A stretch of 64,000 nt of DNA from Aplysia californica (GCF_000002075.1 NW_004797523.1:318018-382017), one strand, 5' to 3'. Positions 34,601 through 42,219 are shown, counted from the stretch's first letter. The notes: generated by a model not told the origin, from the letters alone. Made by a program: numbers and translations.

Positions 34601-37600
34601 GATCTTCCGCCTACATACAGTTCAACTTCCACCTGAACAGAATAAACCGGGAACTTCCCCCAATGTGTCCCTTGTGTGACTATGCATATGAGACTGGATC
34701 ATTACCTGTTCCACTGCACAGCCCTAAATGACATCAGAGCTACCCTTCTCCCTCCGAGACCTAACATTGACAACACACTCTATGGAACATTACAGCAACT
34801 ACAGCAAACCTGCACTTATCACTACATGGCATTGGACAGAAGGGTGAGAGCCCAGCTGTTGCTGGATCGATAACAACAACAACAACAACTATGACTCAAT
34901 GCAAAATACCAAATATCTTTCGAACATAATCACGATGACACATAGTGGATAAATGTTTGTTGCCATTTTGGAACATATCATCAATTTACATAAAATTTTC
35001 CCCTCTCGTTGACATCTAGCCAAGCACGCGTGGTTGCATCTAGATCTACCACTACTTGACCATTGGAACGCAGTGTTATGTTAACCATTACTTGGTTTGA
35101 ATTTTCGAACATAACATGTTTAGATTTGATGACTATATAAGAAAACTTAAATGGATTTGTCTCATCCATCGTTATTCTTCTCGTTGTCTTACATCGCTCA
35201 ACAATACGCTTTGAATGGATCGACAGGAACAATGCACGTTCCTCCTCCCCTATTATTTCTAGTTTTCTGATTGGTTCTTGCGAACATAACAAATGATGAC
35301 AGAGCACAAGGTGTCGCGGGATTTCCATTTTTTGCAAAATTACGTACGGTTTACAGCCTCGGAATCAGTCAGGGCAGAGAGTAAACACTGAACGATATTA
35401 TGCCCGTTCCAAGGCCCCCAAAATGGCCGATAGAAACGAAGTCACGGGGAATCGAAGTTGCCTTGCAAAATGACTACACGAGTTATCCTCGAAAATGAAA
35501 ATCTAGAAGGCTCACAAAGAAAAAACAGCTATGGACATCTTTATTCCTGATATAGCACCACAAATAATGTAGTTATAGTAGTCAAAGTGTAGAAGGACGA
35601 GTTTCTCAGCAATTATTTCATTGTTGAGCTTGATGACAGAAAAAGTATGAACTCGCATATATATACATATTATATTTATATATATTATTATGCACTTGTA
35701 AGGAATAAGATTGTTTTCCCGTATGTACATAGTTCAGTGGATTGATACGTACTCGGCAAATCCTATTGGTATGTTTTTCTTTTGTCCCACTTCTCTGGGT
35801 TTTTGTTTGTTTGTTTGTTTGTTTGTTTTTGTTTTGTTATGTTTTGTTTTTGTGTTTGTTTGTGGGTTGTTGTTTTTGTTGTTGTTGTTGTTGTTTTCTT
35901 GAATTTCCTCACCCCTGAAAGGGGATTGTTTTAATCTGCTTCTGGTTAACTCCCCTCCCTCTCTCTCTCTCTCTGTTCTGTGCTTTTGTACTGTAGTTAC
36001 CTGGTACCTCAAAAGTATTTGGTGTACATTTCTTAGAAATAGCAAATTGCTGAATACATTTAATGGATTACCATTTCTTTGAGAGCCTTTTTGATTCAAA
36101 TGCAAAGGAATGCTAAACTTTAAATACAGGAATTAGGTTGATAATTCTGTTGGTTGCATTTTTATTTTATTTTTTTCTTCTTTTCAGACCGTTATTCAAG
36201 GACTTTTGGCAAAGGTTTTTGGATAGCTTAACATCTCTGCGGGACAAAGGGCAGAGAACTGTGTACAGACTGACCCTGGTCAAGGCATTTAACACGGAGG
36301 AACTGGATAACTACGCCAAACTTGTTTCTCTTGGAAATCCAGATTTCATTGAAGTCAAGGTTGGACATAATGCAAAAATATGCATGTTGCTGTTTCTTTT
36401 TTTAAACATACTTTCTTTTGTTGTTTTGTGAGGACATTTTTCGTTTGTTTGATCCATAGATCACTTCCTAGTTTATTTTCAAGATTCTGAGTGGGTGCTT
36501 GGCGGTTACTCTGGTTTGGTTTGCTCTTTCTTTCCTACCAAACGTCTATCGTCTTTGTCTCTCCTTCTTCATTTTTGTGTTTGTGACTCTCTTGTAACAT
36601 CTACTCTAATCTCTGGCATTTATATATGACATGACCTATTTGTGATGTTTCAAGCTGTGACATGTTTATTAAAACTAAAACACCACCCCAGGGCGGTACT
36701 ACTGACTGAAGTGGCTTTAGGTCATTCCCAAAGGGGACATTAACCATGTTCTTATGCAAATGTAATTGCAAATAGGCAGATTCATTAATTTCATGCTCAT
36801 AACTGTGCTTGAACTGCAAAAGGAAACTGCTGCTTTTTCTTTCCTAATCCTTGCTATCGTCATTTTTCCTGTTCTCCTTTTGTATGTTTGTCACACTTTT
36901 GTGACCCGCTATTTCCTGGGTTCCTCGATAGTCAAAGCCGACTCTGTGCTGTTGAAGCTAGAGAGGTGAGCAGAGTAAGCTTGATTCCCTGTAAGGACTT
37001 CTCTGTTGACATCCACCCCTTGGCCCTCATATGACCTTATGCAGTTGCGAGCGCTGAAAAACCTCTACTAAAATTAAAACATACCCCAGGGCGTGACGTA
37101 CTGCGGCGAGTCGAAAGCTTCCAGCCTCACAATGGAGAACGTGCCGTGGCATGAAGAGGTGGTGCGGTTCGTCACCGAGCTGGCCGACCGGTTGCCGCTG
37201 TACGAGGTCGCTTCTGAGCATGAACATTCCAACTGTTTGCTCATCGCTCATAAAAAAGTAAGTAGACTTGTACATCATTCTGTTGTCAAAATTCATCTGG
37301 TAACAGTAACTATCCCTCCTGAACTTGAATGTATCCTTGATGTGAAAAATTTCAGACTCTTCTTTTAGAAAGGGAAACTTAGCTTTAAGGGAATCCGCGG
37401 GTCTCGATTCCCATAGAAAATCGGGTATTTGCTAAAAAAATATGGAACTTCGAGTATTTGGATATTCTTACAGAAAAATATGTCAAGAATCCATTTGTGA
37501 AGGTCCCAAGACCTAAAGAGACCTCTAACATACAAAAAAATGTATTTGAAAGCGGTAGGGGGGGCAAAAAAATTCAAACATAACGTCAAGAAATGCTAAA

Positions 37601-40189
37601 CTTTACCCCTTGACAACAACACTTTCCGTGGCTGCAAGGTAATCAAGTTTGGTATCGTTGGAAAGGCCGTGATAAGAACTATTCGATTATTGCACTTTCG
37701 TTTTCGTATGGAACTACCCCGTGGACCCATTTAGGTATGTTTGAAGACCCCGTACCAATTACCAGTTGGCCACTTCCGTCACGTGACCGGACCGTGAATT
37801 TTCATTCGCCGAGCGGGTTTACACTGCATGCCGCAAGACAGAACGTGAACGTTTTCGCTGCATTTCAAAGCGTTTTTTATCGTGTTGCCGATTTCAACGC
37901 TAGGCTAATAAATCTTGTTTATAGGCTGAATAATTATTGTTATCAGCTCCATTTGCAATTTGGTGTAGTATTTCGGCCAGACAAGGCCTACCAAACACAT
38001 GCTCCTTCTTATTCGTCTTCTCTCGTCTGTCTATCACCTGATCGTGATTCAATTCGATGTCTTAGTCTTTTCCGTTTTGAGCTAATCCAGGATCTAAACT
38101 GTTGAGATTATACATGTAATACATAATAGCCTTCAGTACTTTCCATGATTATATGGCTGGGGTATTCAAAGTATAAATCTAGATCTACAGATCTCCGTTG
38201 CCCTCAATCAACAAATTTATAGAATCTAGGATTTGTTTTGATGGCTCCCCTAGCCTCTCGGCCGGTTGTTCGCAGTGAACATACAAGTCTGTTTAGCGTA
38301 GCTAGATCTAGCAATAGACATCTCTAGATTTTCTAGAGCCTAGATCTAGTGTTATAAAAAATTTTTTAAAAAACTTTATTATTCTATTGTTGTTTTTTTT
38401 AATCGGAGGCCGGTGTTCCCAAAGCCGGTTAACCCCTTCAAGCAAGATTGAAAGAAGCGACTGTGCAGAATATAGCAAGATAAAATAAATTGAGAAAATA
38501 TACAGATCTAGATAGTATCATGTAGTGCCAGCTTACAGGGTGCCTTTCTTGGTTGCATAGTCTTAGATTCCACCGTTGCAAAACCAAAACACATGGGAAG
38601 AAAATGAAAGGGAGGTAGCAGCTTTTTTTTTTTTGCCATGACAAATTCTCGACTCTTCTAATTCTAAGAAAGGCAGTCACCTGCCAAATCATTTAAAGAA
38701 TTCTTTATGTGGAAAAGACTAACAACAAACTCAATTTACCTAAACAATTCAGTATGGCAACGTTAACATATTTAGACGGGCATGTCAGCATGCAAAATCT
38801 TTATTTGCGTTTTTTTTTCAGAGTGACTTTTCTGACAAATCTGCTACACTATTTTGATAAGATCTCAGAAAGTTACTGTCAGAATTGGTTGAAATTTTCA
38901 CACAAGCTCTTGAATGTATACCTTCTACCTTACGTAGATATTTTAGCTTCTTCTCCCATTAAAGAACAGAAACTGAAAGACAAATGAGAGTTTACATTCT
39001 TGGGGCGGAGATTCAATTGAGAGGACAGTTGGGGTGGGGGGGGGGGGGGGGATGGAATTGATGTAAAATCTTTTTAAATAGCCTGTGCTTTATAGTATGA
39101 TGTAAACGTAGTGTATGTTGCTGAATAATGTTGGTTTTTAGTGAAAACCGAGATGGTTGTGATTGCACAATGTTTCGAAAGCTTTGTTTGTGTTTTTCTC
39201 GAAATTGCATTTTCGGCTAACTGGTAACTTTATAGAAAGTGTATCTCAATAACTAACGTTCAGATTTCATTGAAATTTTCACACATTATTCCCAAGATAA
39301 GTGCCTTCCTCCTTACAAAAGCACTTTTCCTGAATATTGATTCTGTTTTGAGTTATTTAGCATTTTTGCGTGGCAACATCACCTTATATGGAATTCTGAA
39401 CATTGGTCAAAGTGAGAGTGAAATTTTGAAAATGTATGATAGATATTAGAAATCTGATTCTGTAAGGAGAAGCAAGCGATATATAACAAATGTACCAAGT
39501 ATGAAGCTTCTATCTCTATTGGTTTTGTAGAAACACTGTTTATAAAATATAACGAAATTTTGCTGAGTCAGCGCCACTTTTTGCTGTCACAAGAACAAAA
39601 ACAAAAAAAATGTAAATTTTATTTCACAAAACCTCTTTTTTAAAGTGTATGTATCCATTGATGCAGACAAAGTGGCAACAAAATGATTGGAACTGAGTTT
39701 TGGCATTTTCATTAGCCACCCCCCCCCCCCCCCCCCCCTTAAGAAGTTATAATTTACAGTCGACCATTTCCAAAACTAAGTAAACCTTAAGTCTGTGTTG
39801 GCTATAGCTAACGCATTATGTGTACAATGTTCAAGTAATCAGATGGCATTATTTTGATAGGATTGGGCGAGAGGGCACAAAAAGAAGTAGACTTGTACAA
39901 GGACACTGGCATTTGTTGGTATTTTTACACTCACACACACACACACACACTCCTTACCAAACACCTTTTTTTTAACCAGTTCAAGCGTGGCTCGGACTGG
40001 TGGACATGGATTGACTACCCACGCTTCCACGAGCTCTGGCAGAAATACAAAGACAGCGAGGGAAAGGCGACGTTTTCCTCTGAGGACTACATGGCCAAAA
40101 CCCCCAGCTGGGCCGTTTTCGGAGCCAGTGAGCAAGGGTTTGACCCAGACGAGACGAGATTTTACCGCAAGAAGCAAGCCAAGTCATAA
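7506..40189 (+). CDS. TYW1: TYW1, tRNA wybutosine-synthesising protein 1 (complete gene, 15 coding exons)
   Basis: TYW1 is the radical-SAM enzyme that condenses pyruvate with N1-methylguanosine-37 of tRNA-Phe to form the tricyclic 4-demethylwyosine, the second step of wybutosine synthesis. Fifteen exons with GT-AG borders and matching phases sum to 714 residues; the human protein is about 730. Seen in order: a hydrophobic segment (residues about 18-34), a flavodoxin domain beginning with LTILYGSQTG (76-85), the FMN-loop motif STYTEGQPP, an acidic linker, then six cysteines at 367, 380, 393, 402, 406 and 409. The last three form the CxxxCxxC radical-SAM motif. The first three repeat the 13-residue spacing known for the second Fe-S cluster of archaeal TYW1. 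SLVGEPIMYP and the C-terminal wyosine-forming domain (PF08608 type) follow. Exon 1 begins behind an acceptor AG at 7502-7503, so at least one non-coding 5' exon probably lies upstream. No break was found in any exon. Confidence 0.95.
8205..9560 (+). mobile_element. R2-superfamily non-LTR retrotransposon remnant (RT plus REL endonuclease)
   Basis: Three overlapping frames give a 5'-truncated LINE. 8307-8792 carries the RT start (ARSKSAPGGDGASYKVFK, QFRPISIINVTCKIF, VQKAGVPGIPGCIEHAF). 8780-8985 gives VVWLDLVNAYGSVPHKLL. 8948-9373 gives the C-terminal restriction-like endonuclease (PDIVLWE, VHLVELTVPHEDN, then VEVGCRGFVATSARKW and ASHWIWLKRED). The RT palm with the FADD box is missing: the sequence jumps from the AYGSVPH block to just before the endonuclease, an internal deletion. 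An in-frame TAA stands near 8280, and frames change near 8790 and again around 8950. A putative 3' UTR runs to about 9560. R2/NeSL-type is inferred from the C-terminal PD..ELTVP endonuclease. Confidence 0.85.
9561..10155. other. Intron 1 sequence without features
   Basis: AT-rich; no exon, repeat end or structured element recognised. Confidence 0.4.
10171..10319 (+). mobile_element. 149-bp LINE 3' end with (CAA)n tail
   Basis: It is nearly identical to the end of the LINE at 33243-34887 (CGAGACCTAACATTGACAAC, CATGGCATTGGACAGAAGG) and ends in a CAACAACAACAA tail. It is flanked by 15-bp direct repeats, ATGATCTTTAC(C/A)TAC, at 10156-10170 and 10320-10334: a severely 5'-truncated insertion. Confidence 0.9.
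10817..11837. mobile_element. Two-headed (palindromic) mariner element
   Basis: CGAGGGACGTCCAGAGAGTA at the left and its inverse at the right form the ends, flanked by TA at 10815-10816 and 11838-11839. The left arm (10817 to about 11271) encodes on the minus strand the mariner transposase C-terminus (LLHDNATFHKSAQTQNL, YPSYSPDLAPSDFHQFLHLK, ETGHWL). The right arm (about 11272-11837) encodes the same region on the plus strand, diverged and with stops, and reaches about 120 bases further into the gene (VFGDRQGVLSVEF). Neither arm contains a transposase 5' half. Confidence 0.88.
11840..12838. other. Remainder of TYW1 intron 1
   Basis: No exon. CA-rich tracts lie near 12280-12480. Confidence 0.4.
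12839..12970 (+). CDS. TYW1: TYW1 exon 2: linker and start of flavodoxin domain
   Basis: Codons 45-88, phase 0 at both ends; acceptor tttttcag, donor gtgaaa. A Ser/Thr/Lys-rich linker is followed by the first flavodoxin beta strand and phosphate-binding loop LTILYGSQTGKAK, which binds the FMN phosphate in this family. Confidence 0.93.
13588..13760 (+). repeat. Dispersed repeat T, copy 1 (partial)
   Basis: Shares CAATATTTG, TCACTTGTGGGA, a long A/G tract, CGGGCTCACCATCGTGACC and GTGAACCTGC with 59665-59920 and, inverted, with 63735-63965. Confidence 0.65.
13950..14815 (-). mobile_element. RNase-H part of an I-superfamily LINE
   Basis: An open minus-strand frame of 241 codons (14796-14071) carries an RNase H domain: DAVIFTDGSVNRG, SMCMEIKAISEALHWI, AVIITDSISTLQ and FCPGHAGVTGNERADKLAG, which supply the D-E-D-D residues. 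It is the C-terminal piece of a non-LTR retrotransposon; no RT lies beside it. The block TLGRECCNWPLGATNAEIE is nearly identical to 53113-53367, so both belong to one family. Confidence 0.88.
15047..15148 (+). CDS. TYW1: TYW1 exon 3: flavodoxin domain
   Basis: Codons 89-122, phase 0; acceptor ctttcacag, donor gtatgt. It reads GFAEKLGATVKQLG and continues to NLFQAQ, the helix and second strand after the FMN phosphate loop. The LTR element in the next intron begins about 150 bases downstream. Confidence 0.95.
15302..15510 (+). repeat. 5' LTR of the Gypsy element
   Basis: 209 bases, TGTTGTGTATGGG to AGTAGACAAACA; pairs with 19785-19992. Confidence 0.93.
19490..19705 (+). repeat. Direct duplication in the 3' untranslated part of the Gypsy element
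   Basis: TTGTGTAACACCTCT..CGTGAAGTC and ATGGTTGTCACCTCTTTGGTGA occur at about 19510-19565 and again at about 19650-19700. Confidence 0.75.
19785..19992 (+). repeat. 3' LTR of the Gypsy element
   Basis: 208 bases, TGTTGTGTAAGGG to AGTAGACCAACA, followed by the GCACC target duplication. Confidence 0.93.
19998..20750. other. Intron 3 remainder
   Basis: AT-rich; nothing recognised before the exon 4 acceptor. Confidence 0.4.
20753..20947 (+). CDS. TYW1: TYW1 exon 4: flavodoxin FMN-binding loops
   Basis: Codons 123-187, phase 0; acceptor cccataag is weak in pyrimidines, donor gtgagt. It carries STYTEGQPPEGTAWF (isoalloxazine loop) and FAVVGLGNSLYSEHFN (second FMN loop), both typical of TYW1 and P450-reductase-type flavodoxin domains. 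Confidence 0.96.
21716..21815 (+). CDS. TYW1: TYW1 exon 5: flavodoxin domain
   Basis: 100 bases, beginning in phase 0 and ending in phase 1; acceptor tttctttcag, donor gtactg. It encodes VAKNIDTWLHSLSANRIWP and the following loop. The split glycine codon is completed by exon 6. Confidence 0.94.
22464..22678 (+). CDS. TYW1: TYW1 exon 6: end of flavodoxin domain and Cys/acidic linker
   Basis: 215 bases, entering in phase 1 and leaving in phase 0; acceptor cttcattcag, donor gttagt. It begins GLQEDFDAWLESGMKNLRRAL, then gives a cysteine-rich patch (CEDSCTKQCACK) and a Ser/Glu/His-rich linker. Human TYW1 has a comparable Cys/His/acidic linker. A short LINE tail sits 40 bases past the donor. Confidence 0.93.
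22719..22826 (+). mobile_element. LINE 3' tail with (GAT)n in TYW1 intron 6
   Basis: About 108 bases encoding a LINE C-terminus (KAQDRERWKMFVRGLYPDPG, stop) and ending AATGATGATGATGATGAT. A 29-bp direct repeat with one mismatch flanks it at 22690-22718 and 22827-22855. It lies only 40 bases past the exon 6 donor. Confidence 0.85.
23589..23765 (-). repeat. SINE-like repeat, family S2, copy 1
   Basis: Read on the minus strand it ends in the common tail (AATGTGACCTTATTGTGTTGC then GTACCGTAAAAC). The body matches 44834-44990: GAAGGAGGAGAGATCAGGATG and CACACCAGAGCACCCACCAAC on the plus strand. Confidence 0.7.
24504..24602 (+). CDS. TYW1: TYW1 exon 7: acidic linker
   Basis: Codons 293-325, phase 0; acceptor tttttccag, donor gtatgt. 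It starts MLDDSEEEESAAEMSK and ends VVDLEDLGNIMSRSK; the VDLEDLG block is conserved in TYW1 just before the radical-SAM part. Confidence 0.93.
24966..25103 (+). CDS. TYW1: TYW1 exon 8: entry to the radical-SAM domain, first cluster cysteine
   Basis: Codons 326-371, phase 0; acceptor gttttgtgacag, donor gtattt. After a Gly/Asp-rich start it reads MITPLLRQSLEKQGYKLIG and SHSGVKLCRWTK. C367 matches the first cysteine of the second Fe-S cluster described for archaeal TYW1. Confidence 0.95.
25663..25781 (+). CDS. TYW1: TYW1 exon 9: both Fe-S cysteine sets
   Basis: 119 bases, phase 0 in and phase 2 out; acceptor gttttcccag, donor gtaaat. It holds C380 and C393 (second cluster) and C402, C406 and C409 in SLACANKCVFCW, the CxxxCxxC radical-SAM cluster. 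This is the catalytic core, and the cysteine spacing is complete. Confidence 0.97.
26080..26440 (+). repeat. Dispersed repeat X, copy 1 (interrupted)
   Basis: Starts CACCACGCGGTTGAACCAGG, like 31697 and 51952. The text breaks after GGGCATATGG (about 26117) and resumes after another GGGCATATGG (about 26350) with AGTTATTGGTATCATCTTAA, so about 230 bases appear inserted between short direct repeats. Confidence 0.6.
26440..26958 (+). repeat. Left arm of the inverted repeat around TYW1 exon 10
   Basis: Matches the reverse complement of 27929-28552 over most of its length (ACTAAATTTTCAAAGTAGCT, TCCACATTAACAGAGTACAA, TTTAAACGCCAAAGGCCAAA). Confidence 0.85.
27719..27828 (+). CDS. TYW1: TYW1 exon 10
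   Basis: 110 bases, phase 2 in and phase 1 out; acceptor tgcttttccccag, donor gtaagt. It completes CWRHHTNPVGTEWKWKMDDP and continues to NHVGLIKQFRG. An inverted pair of about 0.5-0.6 kb repeats flanks this exon (see 26440-28552). Skipping it would shift the frame, because 110 is not a multiple of three. Confidence 0.96.
27929..28552 (-). repeat. Right arm of the inverted repeat around TYW1 exon 10
   Basis: Inverted partner of 26440-26958, somewhat longer; the arms differ mainly in a GC-rich middle segment. The inner ends are about 970 bases apart and enclose exon 10. Confidence 0.85.
29157..29310. repeat. A-rich simple repeats: (AAAT)n and (GAA)n
   Basis: AAATAAATAAATAAATAATA-type units, then GAAGAAGAAGAAAAAGAAG. 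Confidence 0.9.
30508..30685 (+). CDS. TYW1: TYW1 exon 11: radical-SAM core
   Basis: 178 bases, phase 1 in and phase 2 out; acceptor attgtccacag, donor gtcagt. It reads VPGVKPEKFEEAMTVQHCAL, SLVGEPIMYPEIN and SFLVTNAQFPEQIR. GEP is the SAM-contacting motif of the family. Confidence 0.97.
31107..31398. mobile_element. TTAA-flanked (piggyBac-like) MITE, 292 bp
   Basis: TTAA at 31103-31106 and 31399-31402. The ends CCCTTCGAACCC and GGGCTCAAAGGG are inverted repeats. No transposase frame inside. TTAA duplication with CCC-starting ends is the piggyBac hallmark. Confidence 0.8.
31697..32115 (+). repeat. Dispersed repeat X, copy 2
   Basis: Starts near CACGACGCGGTGGCATCAGG and ends near TTTTGACGAGCGCCTGC, inverted ends of one element. 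The interior matches 27180-27340 and 52070-52260 (TTTTTCAGTAAAATTCCCAT and neighbours). It ends about 55 bases before exon 12. Confidence 0.65.
32170..32244 (+). CDS. TYW1: TYW1 exon 12
   Basis: 75 bases, leaving in phase 2; acceptor cacctccccag, donor gtgcat. It encodes DLLPVTQLYVSVDAATKES through LKKIDR, a strongly conserved strand-helix of the radical-SAM barrel. Confidence 0.96.
32636..33242 (+). repeat. Tandem duplication, period about 340 bp
   Basis: Unit 1 from about 32636 and unit 2 from about 32978 share CATGAAGAGCATATAAAA, GTGTCATCATAGTTATGTCC and CATTTTA/CTATGA blocks. The motif CTTTCGGACATAACTATGAT also occurs inverted at 32587-32610, and relatives lie at 34917 and 35278. A LINE interrupts the second unit. 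Confidence 0.75.
33243..34887 (+). mobile_element. 5'-truncated I-superfamily LINE (RNase H, CCHC tail, (AAC)n end), 1645 bp
   Basis: Flanked by ACTATGACTC(T/A)AT at 33230-33242 and 34888-34900. It enters just after the RT palm (YLGVKLDHSLTLKSQVENIR), then has the thumb/connection region and an RNase H domain (VYMDGSAFKGTTKARYGILI, NYDAEMMAIETALY, VIFTDSLSF, MQWVPGHSNIPGNDRADILA). A cysteine motif (CPLCDYAYE, DHYLFHC) follows, and the frame ends LLLDR at 34873. Breaks: a frame change near 33575, an in-frame TAA at 34248-34250 and a frame change near 34630-34690. An AACAACAAC tail ends it. Only a few disruptions suggest modest age. Confidence 0.9.
34981..35337 (-). other. Unclassified 118-codon ORF in intron 12
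   Basis: An open minus-strand frame starting MQKMEIPRHLVLCHHLLCSQ with mixed composition and no domain I recognise. It lies in sequence carrying the CGAACATAAC motif of the neighbouring repeat, so it is probably part of a repeat and not a host gene. Confidence 0.2.
35795..35895. repeat. (GTTT)n/(GTT)n simple repeat
   Basis: Runs of TTTGTTTGTTTG and TTGTTGTTGTTG. Confidence 0.9.
36188..36359 (+). CDS. TYW1: TYW1 exon 13
   Basis: 172 bases, leaving in phase 0; acceptor cttcttttcag, donor gttgga. It encodes PLFKDFWQRFLDSLTSLRDK, RTVYRLTLVKAFN and SLGNPDFIEVK, nearly identical to the vertebrate protein. Confidence 0.97.
36774..37080 (+). repeat. SINE-like repeat, family S1, copy 1, abutting TYW1 exon 14
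   Basis: Matches 47450-47765 and, inverted, 45001-45330: AACTGCTGCTTTTTCTTTCC, TATGTTTGTCACACTTTTGT, GAGGTGAGCAGAGTAAGCTT and TTCTCTGTTGACATCCACCC. It ends in the common tail (ATATGACCTTATGCAGTTGC) plus CTACTAAAATTAAAAC, 9 bases before exon 14. Confidence 0.8.
37090..37257 (+). CDS. TYW1: TYW1 exon 14
   Basis: 56 codons, phase 0 at both ends; donor gtaagt. It encodes GVTYCGESKASSLTMENVPW and SEHEHSNCLLIAHKK. The acceptor (aaaacataccccag) has almost no pyrimidine tract, because the tail of a SINE-like repeat ends within about 20 bases of the splice site. Confidence 0.96.
37380..38440. other. Intron 14, left part
   Basis: A 122-codon ORF at 37737-38105 shows no recognised domain. Several AGATCTAG clusters occur at 38165-38350. 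No exon seen. Confidence 0.3.
39980..40189 (+). CDS. TYW1: TYW1 exon 15: C-terminus and stop
   Basis: 69 codons and TAA; acceptor ttttttaaccag. It reads FKRGSDWWTWIDYPRFHELW, DYMAKTPSWAVFGASEQGFD and ends RKKQAKS. This is the wyosine-base-formation C-terminal domain, and its length matches other animals. Confidence 0.97.
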   Translation, partial: FKRGSDWWTWIDYPRFHELWQKYKDSEGKATFSSEDYMAKTPSWAVFGASEQGFDPDETRFYRKKQAKS

Positions 40190-40607
40190 GGCAGCCACAA
40201 GCAGAATTTGATATTTGTGACCCGTTGGGTCCTGATGTATAACAGGCCAGCCACTATTTTTTTGTATGTGACATGTTAGACATTTAAAAGATTTATTGAA
40301 GGTGTTTTAGTGTTTACAGTAGTCTCTGCCTAAACCCATGCCACACAAAAGCACGCTTTGCTCAAACGCACACTTTCGTCATCTGATGGGTTTTTTACTA
40401 CATAATTTAGATGTACAAACGCACGGACACTCCCTCTAAACGTACCCTCGGATCCGAGAAACATGCCAACAGGTTAAGCTGAACAAAGGGTGAGACTGCC
40501 CCTCACGCCGAACAAAGTGCGAGTGATGGACAGCGTTTTCACACCAAACTTTCCACAGACACATAGGTCTAGGACTGGTCAGTGGAATGTTGGGAGTTAG
40601 GGGACTG

Positions 40608-41030
40608 AAATATTATTTGATTAATCACTGGAAATGCATCTTTAAGAAGAGAAGGTTTCTGACTGGTGTTTGGGTGACTGCATGTAATTTTTAGTTAGAC
40701 CTAGGCCTATGATGCGCAACACGCGTAAATGCTTATCCATGAATTTACGGTCGGGCTGGTCGCTTGGAAAACCACGTGGCTGGGCCGTCGTCTCTATATC
40801 ATTACATTGAGTCTGTATTTCTTAAACCCCCCCCCCACATACACACACCCATTCAAGGCCTTTGTATTCTTAACCGCAGTCGCCGAGTCTTTTACAAAAC
40901 CGTCACATGTCGTCCCATTATCGACCCAAAGTGACCCCCACCCCAAAGGGAGGTCACTAGAATATAAAGGCAATGAGATGACTGCGTCCCTTCCTCCCTT
41001 TGCAAAGGTTCATGTAAATGCATGCTCCGT
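40608..41030 (+). repeat. Block duplicated at 54835-55440 (copy in the TYW1 3' region)
   Basis: Shared blocks: CACTGGAAATGCATCTTT, TTTCTGACTGGTGTTTGGGT, CATGAATTTACGGTCGGG, CAAAGTGACCCCCACCCCAA and AGGGAGGTCACTAGAATAT. The other copy carries about 120-140 and 55 extra bases at two points. Confidence 0.8.
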
Positions 41031-41317
41031 ATAAACACACGCTAAGGGGCCTTCCTGAGCACCGTGCGTTTAGGCGGAGACTACTGTACTTAGTTAGGTT
41101 CCTACTTATACTTTTTCACCAGAAAAATAGAAATTATGTGGGAGTGTATGATATTTAATAACAGTAAGTTGTCAAGAAATATAAAAGAAAAGTTCTTATA
41201 ATTTTCAATTTTCATCCTTTGGACTTCAGAAATATTATTTCACAGATTCTACCGGACTTCTTAAAATGCTGAATGATTTGCTTTAATATATTACCAGGTA
41301 AGGTATTTCTCCATTAA

Positions 41318-42219
41318 CTCACTCACCGCCATTGCCGCACCTGTTTCGGTCAATAGGTGATGCCCGCTGACCACTGCTACTGTACCCCTGTCGGTCGCAT
41401 ATTTTCCTCTTTATTTCTACTAATTACCGACACAGATGCTGCAACGGCATGGCCCAGTTACTAGAGTAACATCCCTTTGACCACTCAGAGCAGTTTCACT
41501 TTATTAAAATGATTTCCCTCTAAGTTCTGCCTATTTTTGGAAAGGGAGTTCCCTTTGTTCTATTTCTGGGTTTTGTTTGGAAAGTCGGGGTGCTGAAGTC
41601 GAACAAACGCTAACGTGATGCTCATGCCGATGTGAACTGAAAATGGCTTGTAATTTTAGAGATTCCATATGTTTCAATGACCTCAGATTCAGATGATGAA
41701 GTGCAAAATAACGGTAGTGATGGTAGTTTGAGATGAGAGAAAGAGATAGATCACCTGTCGGCAGTAGTAGGCTAATACTAATACTAGTACTATAACTAGA
41801 GTCTAGTACGACGACTAATGATTCAAGCGGTGACGCTTGAAATAGTATAGCCGAAGTCATAAAAAACTTATCAATTTAGTTTTCTTTTGTTTCTTTATAC
41901 ATTTTTGTGCATATTTTAGGACAGAAACAGCAACTCTCTCTCAAAAACAGCAAAAATATTGTACTTGCTAGTGTGGCCCCCAAAAAAGTTTTAGTCCCCA
42001 AAATTTGTCGTTTTTTTTTTAAAAGCTATGAAACATGAATAAAATAACATAGAGTCAAAATTCTTTCTGTTCTGTTAAGTTCAACATCGCCTACTGAAAC
42101 TTGCCAATTTTCATAAATCTAACATAAATAGGTTTGGAGAAACTGGATTTTGATAAAGGTAAAAAAAAAGCTGGCAGGCAGCGGCTTGACTTGGAGTTAA
42201 GGCGCCGGCAGCGAGTGAG
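41318..42219. mobile_element. TTAA-type MITE of about 900 bp
   Basis: TTAA at 41314-41317, then CTCACTCACCGCC. The right end GGCAGCGAGTGAG is followed by TTAT. The inverted ends and near-TTAA flanks fit a piggyBac-like element. The interior has no transposase frame. Confidence 0.6.

Noticed and set aside
37737-38105. 122-codon ORF in TYW1 intron 14
   Set aside because: No recognised domain, no splice context and not continued on either side; likely chance.
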